Origin: Rathayibacter sp. VKM Ac-2857
GTDB taxonomy: Bacteria; Actinomycetota; Actinomycetes; Actinomycetales; Microbacteriaceae
Assembly (NCBI RefSeq): GCF_013205025.1
Contig: NZ_JABMLE010000001.1
Coordinates: 682,001 to 746,000, forward strand
Direction of reading: 5' to 3'
DNA length: 64,000 nucleotides
Part shown: positions 63,059-64,000 of the stretch, piece after piece
How the letters are laid out: each line of letters opens with the position of its first letter
How positions within the stretch are numbered: position 1 is the stretch's first letter
Translations under genes and position numbers: made by a program
The notes under the pieces: generated by a model
Told to the model about the DNA's origin: nothing
The model's database searches: none
What the model saw: only the letters and a program-made list of their open reading frames with translations

Positions 63059-64000
63059 TCAGCCCTCGAGCACACCCCGCTCGTCGCGGCGGATCTCGAC
63101 CCAGGCGTCGACCTCGTCGCCCGCGTCGTCCGAGCCGAGGGCGCCCGCGCTGCCGTCACCGGCGGTCCGCAGGCCCACCACCGTCACGGCGGAGGGCGAG
63201 TCGGCCGAGGCGGTGCGGACCACGACCCGGTCGACGCCCTCGCCGATCCCGCTGAGCGCGTGGGCGAGCTCGCCCAGGACGCGCCGGCTCTCCTCCTCGG
63301 TCGTCCGGTCCAGGCCGCCGTCGTCCAGCACCGAGACGGTCACGCCGCGGCGCCGCGCCTCCAGCACGAGCCGGCGGACCTCGTCGTCGAGCAGCCGCCT
63401 CCCCCGGATCTCGTCGCGGACGGACGCCTCCAGCAGGGCGCACTCGCGGCGCTCCTCGTCGCTCAAGCCGAGCGGGCTGGTGGCGATCCGCAGCAGCATC
63501 TCGGAGGCGATGGCGCGGGTCTGCTCGAGCCGCACCTCCCGCTCCGAGAGGTGCGCCTCCTCCGCCGCCCGCCAGGACGCGGCGGCCCGCTCGGCGGCCT
63601 CGAGCACGCGCGCCTCGGAGCCGGCGCGGCCGAGCTCGATGATCAGGAGCTGCGCGATGCCGACCCAGGCGATGCCGCCGACGACGCCGAGGGTGGCCAG
63701 GGCGACCGGGCCGGCCCAGACGCTCGTGTGCACGATCAGGAAGCCCATCCCGGTCCAGGCCGCCAGCGGGCGCCGGCGAGCGCAGACGATCGTCATCAGC
63801 GTGCCGACGGCCGCGATGTACCAGGTGGAGTAGCCGTTGGAGGCGCCGGGGTCCAGCGACGGCGAGACGAGCAGCGGCAGAGCCACCGCCACCCCCGCCA
63901 TCGCCCACGCGGTCACCGCGTGCATCCGCGTGGCCGAGCTCGGCAGGAGGGCGATCACGGTGGCGACGACGTAGAGGCCGACGGCGAGCAGATCGGCGGG
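63059..64000 (-). CDS. Sensor-like membrane protein, degenerate histidine-kinase type (5' end outside window)
   Basis: The frame is open to the window edge, giving the last 313 residues of a longer protein; a GTG at 63958 lies inside a hydrophobic stretch and is unlikely to be the true start. About four to five membrane segments are visible (GVAVALPLLVSPSLD; TWYIAAVGTLMTIVCAR; GGIAWVGIAQLLIIELG), followed by a coiled-coil-like helix (VLEAAERAAASWRAAEEAHL) and a domain where LEQTRAIASEMLLRIATSPL takes the place of the dimerisation helix. I see no phosphoacceptor H-box and no N, D or G boxes of an ATPase. It may be an inactive sensor partner of a two-component system encoded beyond 64000. Confidence 0.65.
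   Translation of the reverse strand, partial: PADLLAVGLYVVATVIALLPSSATRMHAVTAWAMAGVAVALPLLVSPSLDPGASNGYSTWYIAAVGTLMTIVCARRRPLAAWTGMGFLIVHTSVWAGPVALATLGVVGGIAWVGIAQLLIIELGRAGSEARVLEAAERAAASWRAAEEAHLSEREVRLEQTRAIASEMLLRIATSPLGLSDEERRECALLEASVRDEIRGRRLLDDEVRRLVLEARRRGVTVSVLDDGGLDRTTEEESRRVLGELAHALSGIGEGVDRVVVRTASADSPSAVTVVGLRTAGDGSAGALGSDDAGDEVDAWVEIRRDERGVLEG

Noticed and set aside
62788-63255. A 155-codon plus-strand frame across the convergent gap
   Set aside because: It runs through three strong hairpins and a terminator into the antisense of the sensor gene, has no ribosome-binding site, and turns into Arg/Pro low complexity.

Overview
The window comes from a high-GC actinobacterium. The gene content points to the Microbacteriaceae, and a Rathayibacter-like genome is my best guess (inference; no marker gene here can settle it). 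About 58 protein-coding genes are supported. I see no tRNA, rRNA, CRISPR array, insertion sequence or prophage. The backbone follows the order known from Mycobacterium tuberculosis Rv3240c to Rv3281: secA, hpf, comF, lpqB-mtrB-mtrA, DUF3499/metallopeptidase, whiB2, manA, rmlD, an LCP protein, an acyl-CoA dehydrogenase, purK-purE, a PH-domain protein, birA, accD and accE. Surface-glycan genes are inserted into that backbone.

Layout. 1-7.5 kb: minus strand, the 5' part of secA, then hpf, comF and the lpqB-mtrB-mtrA envelope-stress operon. 7.5-14.9 kb: a MoxR/DUF58 module (membrane protein, DUF4129, DUF4350, MoxR, DUF58, SpoIIM, RDD). 14.9-21.8 kb: DUF3499 and zincin-family protein (divergent), DUF5719, a 955-residue GT2/membrane protein, WhiB2 and GalE. 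21.9-25.9 kb: GlxA/AraC-type regulator, a palindromic-repeat island, ManA and an acyl-CoA dehydrogenase.

26-53 kb is a large cell-surface glycan locus: two O-antigen-ligase-like membrane proteins, a GT4 enzyme, tandem Gmd-type GDP-mannose dehydratases, two long GT4 enzymes, a small unknown protein, a Wzm/Wzt ABC exporter whose ATPase has a C-terminal carbohydrate-binding region, another GT4, two GtrA/GT2 cassettes with GT-C-like membrane partners, a UDP-glucuronate-decarboxylase-like enzyme, rmlA-rmlC-rmlD and further glycosyltransferases. The likely scheme (inference) is synthesis of a 6-deoxyhexose-containing polymer from GDP- and dTDP-sugars in the cytoplasm, export by Wzm/Wzt, side-chain addition outside the membrane by lipid-linked sugars, and attachment to peptidoglycan by the LCP protein at 53.5 kb.

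53.5-64 kb returns to housekeeping genes: lcp-purE-purK, PH-domain protein-birA, accD, an MprF-like membrane protein, accE and the 3' part of a sensor-like membrane protein. Three signals are not explained by the genes: a 390-bp convergent gap (62668-63058) that looks like a structured RNA with its own terminator; islands of inverted palindromic repeats found only between convergent genes; and a run of genes whose start codon sits 6-8 nt behind a TANNNT -10 box, as in leaderless transcripts.
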